Both the position numbers and the translations under genes were made by a program. DNA of 64,000 nucleotides from Arthrobacter sp. Soc17.1.1.1 (GTDB lineage: Bacteria > Actinomycetota > Actinomycetes > Actinomycetales > Micrococcaceae). The notes beneath the pieces are model-generated. The model was not told where the DNA came from and made no database searches. It saw only the letters and a program-made list of their open reading frames with translations. The stretch spans positions 2,046,001-2,110,000 of the forward strand of contig NZ_JBAJII010000001.1 of the NCBI RefSeq assembly GCF_036867195.1. The letters run 5' to 3'. Of the stretch, positions 18,241 to 26,622 are shown in pieces. Every line of letters starts with the position of its first letter. Position 1 is the first letter of the stretch.

Positions 18241-18570
18241 CGTGTCCCCCTGCAGCGTCCGGGCCCCTGCGACCCTGCCATCGATGCGTCGGTCGTCGCG
18301 AGGACCGGTGCCGGCCAGGCCGCGGGCGGACGCCCGGGGCCTGCGAGCGCCCGGGCTTCTCGCGGGAGATGCACCGTGGTCCTGCTGACTGACTCCTCCG
18401 CAGGATAACCCGGGATCCACGGGAGCGGCGTCAGGCCGGGCCGTGCCGGACCGTCGCGGCGGGAGCCCGGCGGCTCCAGCACGACTCCGGCACGACTCCG
18501 GCACGACTCCGGCAAGCCCGGCGCGGCCCCGAAGAGCGGACCACCGTCGCCCGCTCGGTAGAGTTCCCCC
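18241..18570. other. 330-bp divergent intergenic region
   Basis: Between the SGNH hydrolase and the aldo-keto reductase. It contains three perfect tandem copies of an 11-bp unit near its right end and the probable -10 box TAGAGT (18559-18564) of the reductase gene. I see no convincing coding frame or RNA gene in the rest, which is very GC-rich. Confidence 0.7.
18481..18513. repeat. Three tandem 11-bp repeats
   Basis: ACGACTCCGGC is repeated exactly at 18481-18491, 18492-18502 and 18503-18513, about 45 bases upstream of the reductase -10 box. The 11-bp spacing places each copy on the same DNA face. Confidence 0.9.
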
Positions 18571-19404
18571 ATGAGCACCTCCGTACCCCGCGCCGCGCTC
18601 GCCGACGGCACCGCCATCGATGTCCTCGGGTACGGCGTGTACAAGGTCCCGCCCGAGGACACCGCGGACCTCTGCTCCACGGCACTGGCCGCCGGATACC
18701 GGCTGCTCGACACGGCCTCCCTGTACGGGAACGAGGCCGGAGTCGGCGCCGCTGCCCGGGCCTACCTCGAGACCGGGGACCGGAGGGACCTGTTCGTCAC
18801 CTCCAAGGTGTGGAACGAGGACCACGGCTTCGACGCGACGCTGCGCGCCTTCGACACGACGATGGGCCTCCTGGACCTGGACCAGCTCGACCTCTATCTC
18901 ATCCACTGGCCCTGCCCGTCCAGGGACCTGTACGTCGAGACGTGGCGGGCTCTCGTGCGGCTCCGCTCCGAGGGCAGGGTCCGGTCGATCGGCGTCTCCA
19001 ATTTCCAGCAGCCGCACCTCGAGCGCCTGATCAGCGAGACCGGCGTCGTGCCCGTCCTCAACCAGATCGAGCTGCACCCCTACCTCCAGCAGCGCGGGCT
19101 CCGCTCCTTCCACGCCCTGCACGGCATCGCCTCGCAGGCCTGGAGCCCGCTCGGGCGGGGCCACGTCCTCGGCGACCCGGTCATCGGGGCGATCGCCGCC
19201 GAGCTGGGGCGCACCCCGGCCCAAGTGATTCTCCGCTGGCACCTGCAGCACGGCATCCTGACCATCCCGAAGGCGAGCTCCCCCGAGCGCATCGGCTCCA
19301 ACCTGGACATCTTCGGGTTCGAGCTCGGCGACGGACACCTTGCCGCGCTCGACGCCCTGGACCGGGACCAGCGCTTCGGCTCGCACCCGGACCGGGTGGG
19401 CTGA
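18571..19404 (+). CDS. Aldo-keto reductase
   Basis: Cytosolic NADPH-dependent carbonyl reductase of the AKR superfamily, 277 residues. The catalytic tetrad is visible: Asp and Tyr in LLDTASLYGNE, Lys in VTSKVWNED, His in YLIHWPCP. The NADPH-binding C-terminal part has IPKASSPERIGSNL. The family's usual ILRWHLQHG block is present. Physiological substrate unknown. The ATG at 18571 lies exactly 6 bases after TAGAGT, suggesting a leaderless mRNA. It starts a run of four tightly packed genes; its stop overlaps the next start (TGATG). Confidence 0.9.
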   Translation: MSTSVPRAALADGTAIDVLGYGVYKVPPEDTADLCSTALAAGYRLLDTASLYGNEAGVGAAARAYLETGDRRDLFVTSKVWNEDHGFDATLRAFDTTMGLLDLDQLDLYLIHWPCPSRDLYVETWRALVRLRSEGRVRSIGVSNFQQPHLERLISETGVVPVLNQIELHPYLQQRGLRSFHALHGIASQAWSPLGRGHVLGDPVIGAIAAELGRTPAQVILRWHLQHGILTIPKASSPERIGSNLDIFGFELGDGHLAALDALDRDQRFGSHPDRVG

Positions 19405-20273
19405 TGCGCGAGGGCATCGTCCGGACCCTCGCCTGGGAGGGCACCCGGCAGCGGGTCTGGGACTACCCCGCGCTCGGCGCAGGGGAGTCCCCGGGCACCA
19501 CGATCGTCATGGTGCACGGCTTCCGGGGGGACCACCACGGGCTGCTGCGGTTCGTCGAGGAACTCCCCCGCCATCGCGTGCTCCTGCCGGACCTGCCGGG
19601 GTTCGGCCAGGGCGGCGAGCTGCCGGGCACCCACGACGTCGCCACCTACGCACGCTTCATCGGCGATGTGGCGCGGCGCCTCGCCCCGGGGCCACGCGTG
19701 CTGCTCGGCCACTCGTTCGGTTCGATCATCGCCGCGGAGGCCGCGGCACGGGAACCGGAGCTCGCCGACACCCTGGTGCTGGTGAACCCCATCAGCGCGC
19801 CCGCCCTCGAGGGGCCGAGCCGGCTCGCCTCGCGCATCGCCGAGGGCTACTACATGGCCGCCGATCGCCTGCCCGAGCCTGCGGGACATGCCCTGCTGGC
19901 CAACCCGCTGATCGTCCGGGGGATGAGCGTGTTCATGGCGAAGACCACGGACAGGGTCCTGCGCCGCTGGATCCACGCCCAGCACGACGCCTACTTCAGC
20001 TCCTTCGCGAGCCGCCGCGTGGTGCTCGAGGCCTTCCGGGCCTCCATCACCGGCACCGTCCGGGACCGCGCCCGCGACCTCGCGATGCCCGTGCTGCTCA
20101 TCGCCGCCGACCAGGACGACATCGGGTCGGTGCAGAGCCAGCGCGACCTGGCCGCCCTCGTACCCGACGCCACGCTCGCCGTCCTCGCCGACGTCGGGCA
20201 CCTCGTGCACTACGAGAGACCGCGTGAGGCGGCACGGCTGATCGAGGACTTCCTGGAGAGAACACCCGTATGA
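19404..20273 (+). CDS. Alpha/beta-fold hydrolase
   Basis: 289 residues. The oxyanion-hole block is VMVHGFRGDHHG, the nucleophile elbow is LLGHSFGSIIA (Ser in G-H-S-F-G), the acid is probably the Asp in LLIAADQDDIGS, and the catalytic His is in VGHLVHYERP. This is the common esterase/lipase/epoxide-hydrolase fold, so the reaction cannot be named. The start was placed at the ATG overlapping the aldo-keto reductase stop; in-frame sequence before it is out-of-frame coding of that gene. Its own stop overlaps the next start by four bases (ATGA), so the three products are probably made together. Confidence 0.87.
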   Translation: MREGIVRTLAWEGTRQRVWDYPALGAGESPGTTIVMVHGFRGDHHGLLRFVEELPRHRVLLPDLPGFGQGGELPGTHDVATYARFIGDVARRLAPGPRVLLGHSFGSIIAAEAAAREPELADTLVLVNPISAPALEGPSRLASRIAEGYYMAADRLPEPAGHALLANPLIVRGMSVFMAKTTDRVLRRWIHAQHDAYFSSFASRRVVLEAFRASITGTVRDRARDLAMPVLLIAADQDDIGSVQSQRDLAALVPDATLAVLADVGHLVHYERPREAARLIEDFLERTPV

Positions 20274-21361
20274 GGATCCTGTTCGACGCGCGCTTCACGC
20301 GCACCGACCACCACGACGGCATCAGCCGCTACGGGGCCAGCCTGATCGCCGCCCTCGCCCGGACGGACGACGTCGTGATGCTCATCAGCGACCCTCGGCA
20401 GCTCGCGCTCCTGCCCGACGTCCCGCATGTGCGGATCACCAGCCCGCTCTCCCCCGCCGAGCTCTTCGTCGCCCTCCGCATCAACCGCCTGAGGCCCGAC
20501 GTCGTGGTGTGTCCCATGCAGACCATGGGTTCCTGGGGCCGCCGGTACCCGCTCGTCCTCACCCTGCACGACCTCATCTACTACCAGAACCCGACGCCGC
20601 CGTCGTTCCTCCCGCTGCCCGTGCGCCTGCTGTGGCGGCTCTACCACCTCGCCTACTGGCCGCAGCGCCTCCTGCTGAACCGGGCCGACGTCGTGGCCAC
20701 CATCTCCGCCACCACGGCAGGACTCATCGAGCGGCACCGGCTCACGTCCCGGCCCGTGCTGCTCGTCGGGAACGCGCCGCAGCCCACCGGGCGCCGTCGC
20801 GACCCCGACGCGCCGCGGTCGGCGTCGCTGCTCTACATGGGATCCTTCATGCCCTACAAGAACGTCGAGACGCTGGTACGGGCCATGGCGCTGCTGCCCG
20901 GCTCCACGCTCCGCCTGCTCAGCCGCATCGCGCCCGAGCGCCGCGCCGAGCTGGCGGCGCTCGCCGCCACGGCGGACCGCGTGGTCTTCCATGACGGCGT
21001 GACCGACGCGGAGTACGAGGACCTGCTCCACGACTCCACCGCCCTCGTGACGCTTTCGAAGGCCGAAGGCTATGGGCTGCCTATCATCGAGGCGATGAAC
21101 ACCGGGACACCCGTGATCGCGAGCGACATCCCGATCTTCCGGGAGGTCGGAGGCACAGCCGCGCTTCTCGTCGACCCCGACGATGCCCACGCCGTGGCGG
21201 CCGCCGTGCGCTCCCTCGAGGAACCCGGGCGCTGGGCCGAGGCGTCCCGCGCGGGCCTGGCACGGGCCGCCACCTACTCGTGGGCGGTGTCGGCCGACCA
21301 GCTGCGCCAGGCATGCCGGCGGGCGATGGACGAGCACGGGCGACGGCGGCGGAAGCGCTGA
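20270..21361 (+). CDS. Glycosyltransferase, GT4-like
   Basis: GT-B fold glycosyltransferase of 363 residues, acting at the cytoplasmic face on an unknown sugar acceptor. The N-terminal half begins RILFDARFTRTDHHDGISRYGASL (a mannosyltransferase-type opening) and contains VLTLHDLIYY. The C-terminal nucleotide-sugar domain has LLYMGSFMPYKNVETLVRAM, VTLSKAEGYGLPIIEAMNTGTPVIASDIPIFREVGG and AALLVDPDD, the E-x7-E pattern of GT4. A trimannosyl or phosphatidylinositol-mannoside-type role is possible but not shown. It is translationally coupled to the hydrolase upstream and followed after one base by a small gene. Confidence 0.88.
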   Translation: MRILFDARFTRTDHHDGISRYGASLIAALARTDDVVMLISDPRQLALLPDVPHVRITSPLSPAELFVALRINRLRPDVVVCPMQTMGSWGRRYPLVLTLHDLIYYQNPTPPSFLPLPVRLLWRLYHLAYWPQRLLLNRADVVATISATTAGLIERHRLTSRPVLLVGNAPQPTGRRRDPDAPRSASLLYMGSFMPYKNVETLVRAMALLPGSTLRLLSRIAPERRAELAALAATADRVVFHDGVTDAEYEDLLHDSTALVTLSKAEGYGLPIIEAMNTGTPVIASDIPIFREVGGTAALLVDPDDAHAVAAAVRSLEEPGRWAEASRAGLARAATYSWAVSADQLRQACRRAMDEHGRRRRKR

Positions 21362-21362
21362 C

Positions 21363-21656
21363 GTGACCGACCTCCAGTGCCCGGCGACGGCCGTCCTGCT
21401 CGACGGCGCTGCAGCGCTTCCCGCGTGGCTCACACGCCTGAGGATCGCCGGCCGGTTCGACGCCGCGGACCGGGAGGACATCGTGACCGTCGTGGATGCG
21501 ACAGCTGACCTCTACCGCGGGGAGACCTTCGTGGTCACGGCCGCCGCACGGGACATCGAGGGGGCGCTGATCGCGCGCGGCCTGCCTCCCGGCGTGCCGG
21601 CCGTCATCGAGGTGGACTCCACGGGGTGGCGACGCACACCCCTCCCCGGCGCCTGA
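21363..21656 (+). CDS. Small conserved-looking hypothetical protein
   Basis: 97 residues from GTG at 21363, one base after the glycosyltransferase stop, in good actinobacterial codon use. It is soluble and mildly acidic, with no signal peptide or membrane helix; it contains text such as LPAWLTRLRIAGRFDAADREDIVTVVDATADLYRGE. I do not recognise the family. Its position makes it the last gene of the AKR-hydrolase-glycosyltransferase run. Confidence 0.65.
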   Translation: MTDLQCPATAVLLDGAAALPAWLTRLRIAGRFDAADREDIVTVVDATADLYRGETFVVTAAARDIEGALIARGLPPGVPAVIEVDSTGWRRTPLPGA

Positions 21657-21762
21657 GGCGGCCCGGACAAGTATCGCCGTCGCCCCTTGACACCCCTCGC
21701 CCTTTCCCGTCCACTGGTGTCGGTCTCCAGAAATCGTCACCGGTCAAGGGAGGGCGTGGAAC

Positions 21763-22926
21763 ATGGATGGCGAGCCGGCCCACGCGCCGGCCTTCGACAG
21801 GGCGATCCTCGGACCGGCGGATGTCACCGACGAGGCGCTCGCCGCGATGGTCGCAGAACATCTCGGCGTCGGCGCCGTCGAACTGACCGGTTGCCGCGCC
21901 GAGGTGGCCGAGTACGATCTCGATGCCCTCACCACGGCCGGGCGCTTCTGGGTCCACGGCACGGCGCGGCACGCGGGTGAGGTGTCCCCGTACTCCTTCT
22001 TCGTCAAGGTGGTCCAGTCCTGGACCCGCTCGCCCCAGTTCGCGAATGTCCCCGAGCCGCTGCGCGAGATCGCGGCGGCGAGCCTGCCCTGGCGCAACGA
22101 GCCCGCCGTCTACCGGTCCGATCTCGGGGCCCGCCTTCCCGACGGATTGTCGATGCCCCGTGCGTACGCCGTCATCGACATCGACGATCTCTCCGCCGGT
22201 CTCTGGCTGCAGTCCATCGAGCACGATGCAAGCCCTTGGCGGGCGGGCACGTTCGCACGCGCCGCCTATCTGCTCGGCAGACTGGCAGCGAGCCCCACCA
22301 TCCGGCCTCTCCGGGCCCTGGGGAGCACGCAGGTGGTCCGCAGCTACGCCGCTGCACGGCTCGAGCATCAGGTCCTGCCGGTACTTCACAGCGAGGAACT
22401 GTGGGCCCACCCGCTGATCGCACCGGCCTTCGGTGGGCTGCGGAAGCGCCTGCACAGGGCGGTAGAGGCACTACCGGGCTACGTGCGCGAGCTCGAGGGT
22501 GCTCCGCTCGGCACAGCGCACGGCGACGCGTGCCCGCGCAACCTCCTCGCGGTGGGCACGGATCAGGAGGGGTTCGCGCTGATCGACTTCGGGTTATGGT
22601 GCGAGGCGCCGCTGGGTTTCGACCTCACCCAGCTCCTGATCGGTGAAGTACAGCTCGGAGAGCGATCGGCCGCCGAACTCACGCAGCTCGAAGCGCTGTG
22701 CCTGCCCGCCTACCACCAGGGTCTGTCCGACGAAGGCTGCGATGTACCGATCGATGCCCTTCGCCGGACCCACGCCCTCCTGATGCTGATGTTCTTCGGA
22801 TTGACCGCAGTACCACTGGAGGTCCTGTTCGGTGCCCCTGCCCCAGGGTCGGCAAGTGCCCTGGGCGAGCGCGCGCGAGCTGCCTCCTTCGTCCTCGACC
22901 TGGTCGAGTCCACCACCGGCACCTGA
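21763..22926 (+). CDS. APH-fold phosphotransferase (aminoglycoside phosphotransferase-like kinase)
   Basis: 387 residues with the protein-kinase-like APH fold. The catalytic loop is GTAHGDACPRNLLAV (H-G-D-x4-N, Brenner-type) and the metal-binding loop is ALIDFGLWCEAP. An N-terminal lobe contains SPYSFFVKVVQSW with a probable ATP-contacting Lys. Proteins of this class phosphorylate small alcohols such as antibiotics, choline or homoserine; a resistance role is possible but unsupported by context. The start ATG follows GAGGG. It stands alone between the glycosyltransferase run and the ArsR/SRPBCC pair. Confidence 0.78.
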   Translation: MDGEPAHAPAFDRAILGPADVTDEALAAMVAEHLGVGAVELTGCRAEVAEYDLDALTTAGRFWVHGTARHAGEVSPYSFFVKVVQSWTRSPQFANVPEPLREIAAASLPWRNEPAVYRSDLGARLPDGLSMPRAYAVIDIDDLSAGLWLQSIEHDASPWRAGTFARAAYLLGRLAASPTIRPLRALGSTQVVRSYAAARLEHQVLPVLHSEELWAHPLIAPAFGGLRKRLHRAVEALPGYVRELEGAPLGTAHGDACPRNLLAVGTDQEGFALIDFGLWCEAPLGFDLTQLLIGEVQLGERSAAELTQLEALCLPAYHQGLSDEGCDVPIDALRRTHALLMLMFFGLTAVPLEVLFGAPAPGSASALGERARAASFVLDLVESTTGT

Positions 22927-22993
22927 CAGGACGGGGTCCCCCGGGGCACGCTCGCAGCTGCCCGCGGGCGCAGCGGGTACGCCGGGCGGATGC

Positions 22994-23785
22994 TCAGGCC
23001 GGAATGGTGAGGCCCTGCAGCCAGGTCTGCCACGCGGATTCCTCACGCCGTACGTAGTCGGACGCGTCGGCGGAGAACAGGTAGGCCCGGACGCCCGCCA
23101 TGGCCGTGCTGTCGCTGTCTCCCAAGGTGAAGACGCTGAGCATCCCGGGGACCGGGGCGGTGAGCCGGACCAGCGCCTGGCGCTCGCCGACCCGCTCCAC
23201 GGTGCCGGTAGCACCTCGCAGCTCGACCGCTGCCCCCTCGGCGCCCAGCCCGAGCGCTCCCTGGAGGGTCGACCACAGGGTCTGGGCGTCGCCGGGGTGG
23301 GAGGCGACGGCCTCGAGCAGGGAAGCCTCCTGACCGGGGAAGTGCGACAGGTACAGGCGCAGGTTGTCGAAGAACGGCATCCAGCTGGACCCCATGTCGT
23401 CCCAGAACTCCGGCTCCCACGCTGCACCGGTACCGAAGCCGCTGCTGGTGACCCGCACGACACACGTGCCGCCGGACTGCGCCTCGACGAGGAACTCCGA
23501 CGTCAGCGGGCTGAGCGTGCCCGGGTCCTTGCCCATGAGGGCGGCCCAATCCTCCTCGTAGACGAGGCGCCGTGGTGGTTCCCAGCCCGTGACCTGGCCG
23601 TCCGAGCCCATCTCGGGGCCCATGGAGAAGTGCACGGAACCGCCCTCGCGCTCCTCCATCTCGGTGGGCAGGAACCAGGCGCTCATGCCTTTGGCCGTGG
23701 CGATGGCCTGCCAGACCTGCTCTGCGGTTCCCGGCACTTCGACGCTGAATTCGAGGCGGTACGGGACGTTCGGGGTGGTGTTCAT
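22994..23785 (-). CDS. SRPBCC (AHSA1/START-like) domain protein
   Basis: 263 residues. The N-terminal half is an AHSA1-type SRPBCC domain: YRLEFSVEVPGTAEQVWQAIATAKGMSAWFLP, GWEPPRRLVYEEDW and a CVVRVTSSGFG strand, forming a hydrophobic-ligand pocket. The C-terminal 100 residues continue with a second half-domain (VERVGERQALVRLTAPVPGML). It overlaps the upstream ArsR-type regulator by four bases. Such regulator/SRPBCC pairs are common in actinobacteria; the ligand or enzymatic role is usually unknown. Confidence 0.85.
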   Translation of the reverse strand: MNTTPNVPYRLEFSVEVPGTAEQVWQAIATAKGMSAWFLPTEMEEREGGSVHFSMGPEMGSDGQVTGWEPPRRLVYEEDWAALMGKDPGTLSPLTSEFLVEAQSGGTCVVRVTSSGFGTGAAWEPEFWDDMGSSWMPFFDNLRLYLSHFPGQEASLLEAVASHPGDAQTLWSTLQGALGLGAEGAAVELRGATGTVERVGERQALVRLTAPVPGMLSVFTLGDSDSTAMAGVRAYLFSADASDYVRREESAWQTWLQGLTIPA

Positions 23786-24360
23786 CGGTTCTCCTCGGGA
23801 AGGGGGTGCGCGGCGACGACGAGCCGGTGCGGGCGCCCGTCGTCATGGTGATAGCGAGCGGCCAGGTCCAGCACCGCGGCGGTCAGGTCGTCGGCGAAGG
23901 CAGCCCGGTCGGCGGCCGACCGGAAGCCGATCTGCGTGTCGATGGTCAGGGTCGGCAGGCTCCTGCCGGAAGTGCCCGCTCGGCGCGCCAGGGCCCCGAC
24001 CTCACGCACCAGGCGACCGGCCAGGGCGATGAGGTAGCCCGCCGACAGGTGGTCGTCGTTGGTGTCCGGATCGGCAGCCGAGGCGCTCACGGCCGCCGGC
24101 GACACGACATAGGACGCAGCAGACGCCCGCAGCACCCGTTCGGTGATCCCACCGTGCCGGCGTTCCTCGAACAGGGTGACCAGGCCGTGCGTCTCGAGCG
24201 CCTTCAGGTGGTAGTTGACCTTCTGGCGTGTGATGCCGACGCGGGCGGCGAGGCCCGCGGCGGAGGCCGGAACGGCCAGCTCGCCGAGCAGGCGGGCACG
24301 GACCGGATCCAGCACGACGGCCGCGGCCTCCGCGTTCTCGATGACTTCGACGTCCTGCAT
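23782..24360 (-). CDS. ArsR-type winged-helix transcriptional regulator
   Basis: 192 residues. The N-terminal winged helix reads AVVLDPVRARLLGEL, SAAGLAARVGITRQKVNYHLKALETHGLVTLFEER, the ArsR/HTH_20 pattern. No metal-binding Cys motif is visible in the recognition region, so it probably senses an organic ligand or is ligand-free. The C-terminal 100 residues are helical and of unknown function. It is the first gene of a two-gene operon with the SRPBCC protein and is preceded by a perfect inverted repeat that probably serves as its own operator. Confidence 0.85.
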   Translation of the reverse strand: MQDVEVIENAEAAAVVLDPVRARLLGELAVPASAAGLAARVGITRQKVNYHLKALETHGLVTLFEERRHGGITERVLRASAASYVVSPAAVSASAADPDTNDDHLSAGYLIALAGRLVREVGALARRAGTSGRSLPTLTIDTQIGFRSAADRAAFADDLTAAVLDLAARYHHDDGRPHRLVVAAHPLPEENR

Positions 24361-24375
24361 GCCATCATCGTCCGC

Positions 24376-24395
24376 TTGACAATATTAGTTGTCAA
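24376..24395. promoter_or_regulatory. Inverted-repeat operator of the ArsR/SRPBCC operon
   Basis: TTGACAA, six bases, TTGTCAA. The arms are perfect 7-bp inverted repeats and the centre contains TAATAT on the minus strand, a good -10. A repressor bound here would block the promoter of the ArsR-type gene, whose start is 15 bases away. Confidence 0.72.
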
Positions 24396-24577
24396 GCCCT
24401 CGGCTCCGACCACTCCCACCCCGCGGGTGTCCGCCTCGGCACGACGGCGATGCGGGGTCGGACCCTGTGGCGCATGATGAGGTCCGTGATGTACCGATGG
24501 GTTCCGGGCGATCGGACCGTCCATCAGGCATCCACGAGAACGAGCCACGCACCACCCGGCATGAGGAGTCTTCAGAC

Positions 24578-24979
24578 ATGGCTGCACCCCAGATCTACAT
24601 CAGCTTCCCGGGGACCGCGCGCGAGGCGCTCGGCTTCTACGCAGAGACCTTCGGCGGTGAACTCTCCCTGCACACCTACCAGGACTTCTCACGCCACGAC
24701 GGCCCGCCGGCGGCGATCGCCCACGGCACACTGGACGGCCCCGTGGCGCTGGCCGGAGCAGACGCGGCCGCAGGTGAGGCGACCGTGCGCTGCGAGGGAC
24801 TGATGCTCTCGCTGCTGGGCACCGCCGAGCCCGCGGTCCTCCATGACTGGTTCGCAAGGCTCTCCGTCGGCGGGTCCGTCGTCGATCCTCTGGCGAGGAG
24901 ACCCTGGGGTGCGTCGGACGGACATGTGGTCGACCGCAACGGACTCCACTGGCTCATCGGCTACGAGCCCGACGCCTGA
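24578..24979 (+). CDS. VOC-family (glyoxalase/PhnB-like) protein
   Basis: 133 residues. It opens IYISFPGTAREALGFYAETFGGEL, the PhnB/VOC N-terminal pattern, and ends DPLARRPWGASDGHVVDRNGLHWLIGYEP, matching the C-terminal strand with the conserved G-x-x-x-D-x-x-G-x-x-W. Proteins of this type are metal-dependent lyases, dioxygenases or binding proteins; many are unassigned. The ATG at 24578 has GAGGAG 9 bases upstream. Confidence 0.82.
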   Translation: MAAPQIYISFPGTAREALGFYAETFGGELSLHTYQDFSRHDGPPAAIAHGTLDGPVALAGADAAAGEATVRCEGLMLSLLGTAEPAVLHDWFARLSVGGSVVDPLARRPWGASDGHVVDRNGLHWLIGYEPDA

Positions 24980-25044
24980 TCCACGCATGCCCGGGTGTCG
25001 GGCGCGTCCGCCCGACGGCGCCCCGGGCACCGCGCCGTGGCGGT

Positions 25045-25977
25045 TCAGGCAGGGATGACGATCACCTTTCCCGTAACGCGGCCGGCCCCGGCCTCGGCAT
25101 GGAGGGCGGGCAGTTCCGGGAGCGTGATCCTCCGCGTCACCTCGACGGTGAGAGCGCCGTCGTCGACCAGGGCCACGAGTTGCGCGAGCCGGTCACGGTC
25201 GGGACGGACGAACACGGTCCTCGCGCGCACACCCCTGGTGTCGTCACCAGGGGTCGCCATGAATGCCGTCGTACTCACGACCAGGCCTCCGTCGCGGACG
25301 GCGGTGACGTAGGCGACGAACCGGTCCGGATCGAGCGGTGCGAGATTCAACAGCACGTCGACCCGCCCGTCGAGGGCGCCGAGCAGATCCGTGTCCGTGT
25401 GGTCGACGATCTGGTCCGCGCCGGCGGCCCGAACGGCATCGATGCTGCGCGGGCTGGCCGTGGCGATGACGTGGACGCCGGCGCGCTTGGCGAGCTGGAT
25501 GGCGTACTTCCCCACGACACCGCCCGCACCGACGATCAGGACGCGCCGGCCCGCCTCCAGCTCGCCCTCGTCGAAGAGCGCCTGCCATGCCGTCAGGGCC
25601 ACCGACGGCAGCCCCGCAGCATCGGCCAGGGGGATGCTCGTGGGCGCTGCGACGACGGCATCCACGGGTGCGACGACATACTCGGCAGCGCCGCCGTCGC
25701 GCTCCATCGGCAGGAAGGCGATCACCGGATCGCCGACCGCCACTGCCTCGACGCCGTCACCGACCGCGTCGATGATGCCGGAGACGTCGTAGCCCGGCAC
25801 ATGCGGCAGCTGGATCGGGATCGGCAGGAATCCGGCACGCATGCCGTCGTCAGCAGCACTGAACGCCGACGCGGCGACGCGCAGGCGCACCTGCCCGGCG
25901 GCCGGGGCCGGCTGCTCGATCTCGCCGTAGTGCAGGACGTCGGGTCCGCCGGTCTCGTGGTACTGGATCGCCTTCAT
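25045..25977 (-). CDS. NADP-dependent quinone/zinc-type oxidoreductase (MDR family)
   Basis: 310 residues, medium-chain dehydrogenase/reductase of the quinone-oxidoreductase branch. It opens MKAIQYHETGGPDVLHYGEIEQP, has the GroES-like domain with VPGYDVSGIIDAVGDGV, and the Rossmann motif VLIVGAGGVVGKYAIQLAKRAG. The structural and catalytic zinc cysteines of alcohol dehydrogenases are absent, as normal for this branch. The ATG at 25977 has GGAAGGCGAG upstream. It is divergent from a MarR regulator with two matching operators in the shared promoter, so it is probably induced by a quinone or electrophile sensed by that regulator. Confidence 0.9.
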   Translation of the reverse strand: MKAIQYHETGGPDVLHYGEIEQPAPAAGQVRLRVAASAFSAADDGMRAGFLPIPIQLPHVPGYDVSGIIDAVGDGVEAVAVGDPVIAFLPMERDGGAAEYVVAPVDAVVAAPTSIPLADAAGLPSVALTAWQALFDEGELEAGRRVLIVGAGGVVGKYAIQLAKRAGVHVIATASPRSIDAVRAAGADQIVDHTDTDLLGALDGRVDVLLNLAPLDPDRFVAYVTAVRDGGLVVSTTAFMATPGDDTRGVRARTVFVRPDRDRLAQLVALVDDGALTVEVTRRITLPELPALHAEAGAGRVTGKVIVIPA

Positions 25978-25996
25978 GGTCTCGCCTTCCGATAGA

Positions 25997-26014
25997 TGCT
26001 TCGAGTTCGAAGCA
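25997..26014. promoter_or_regulatory. MarR operator 1
   Basis: TGCTTCGA-GT-TCGAAGCA, a perfect 8-bp inverted repeat, 20 bases upstream of the quinone reductase start. Confidence 0.75.
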
Positions 26015-26034
26015 GATACGAGGAGAGTACACCA

Positions 26035-26048
26035 CTTCGAAGTCGAAG
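26035..26048. promoter_or_regulatory. MarR operator 2
   Basis: CTTCGA-AG-TCGAAG shares the TTCGANNTCGAA core with operator 1 and overlaps the expected -35 region of the MarR gene, whose -10 box TAGAAT is at 26056-26061. This suggests joint control of both divergent genes, including autoregulation. Confidence 0.75.
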
Positions 26049-26067
26049 CAACCCCTAGAATCGGAGG

Positions 26068-26562
26068 ATGACCGAAAGACCCGCACCACTGACGCCGACG
26101 CAGCTCGATGCCTATTTCGCCTTCACGGAGGTGAGCAGCCTTCTGCGCCCTGCGGTCGAGAAGCAGCTCCGGGACGTCGGGGGCCTGAGCTACGTCCAGT
26201 TCCAGCTGCTGGCACGCCTGGGGGACGCCCCCGACGGCCACCTGCGCATGACCGATCTCGCCGATGGTGTGGTCTACAGCCGCAGTGGCCTGACCTACCA
26301 GGCCCAGCTGCTCGACCAGCGCGGCCTGGTGACCCGCTCACCGTCCCCCGACGACGAGCGCAGCACCGTCGTCGCCATCACCGCGGCCGGACGTGACGTC
26401 CTCTCGGCGGTGTTCCCGGGCCATATCGAGGCCGTCCGCGAGCTCCTGTTCGCTCCCCTCGACGACGACGACGCCGGCGAGCTCGCCCGCATCCTCGGTC
26501 GCGTCAGCGCGCATCTCCGGGCGGCCCCGCCGCGCTCGGCGGCCCGACGACGGAAGACGTGA
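26068..26562 (+). CDS. MarR-family transcriptional regulator
   Basis: 164 residues with the MarR winged-helix core: VQFQLLARLGDAPDGHLRMTDLADGVVYSRSGLTYQAQLLDQRGLVTRSPSPDDERSTVVAITAAGR. The D-x-R-S wing motif (DDERSTVV) is clear. No sensing cysteine pair is seen. The ATG at 26068 lies 6 bases after TAGAAT with GGAGG directly adjacent, too close to serve as an SD, so a leaderless transcript is likely. It probably represses itself and the divergent quinone reductase. Confidence 0.9.
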   Translation: MTERPAPLTPTQLDAYFAFTEVSSLLRPAVEKQLRDVGGLSYVQFQLLARLGDAPDGHLRMTDLADGVVYSRSGLTYQAQLLDQRGLVTRSPSPDDERSTVVAITAAGRDVLSAVFPGHIEAVRELLFAPLDDDDAGELARILGRVSAHLRAAPPRSAARRRKT

Positions 26563-26610
26563 TCCCCGCGGCAGGAGGCGGCTCCCAGGGGTCGATTTGG
26601 TGCCGGTTGG

Positions 26611-26616
26611 TAGTGT
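26611..26616 (+). promoter_or_regulatory. Probable -10 box of the PAS-ANTAR gene
   Basis: TAGTGT, 6 bases before the TTG of a short uORF. Same TANNNT-N6-start spacing as elsewhere in the window. Confidence 0.45.
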
Positions 26617-26622
26617 GCCTGC

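Noticed and set aside
22594..23463. Minus-strand frame overlapping the SRPBCC and APH-fold genes
   Set aside because: Arg/Ser-rich shadow with two overlapping well-supported genes.
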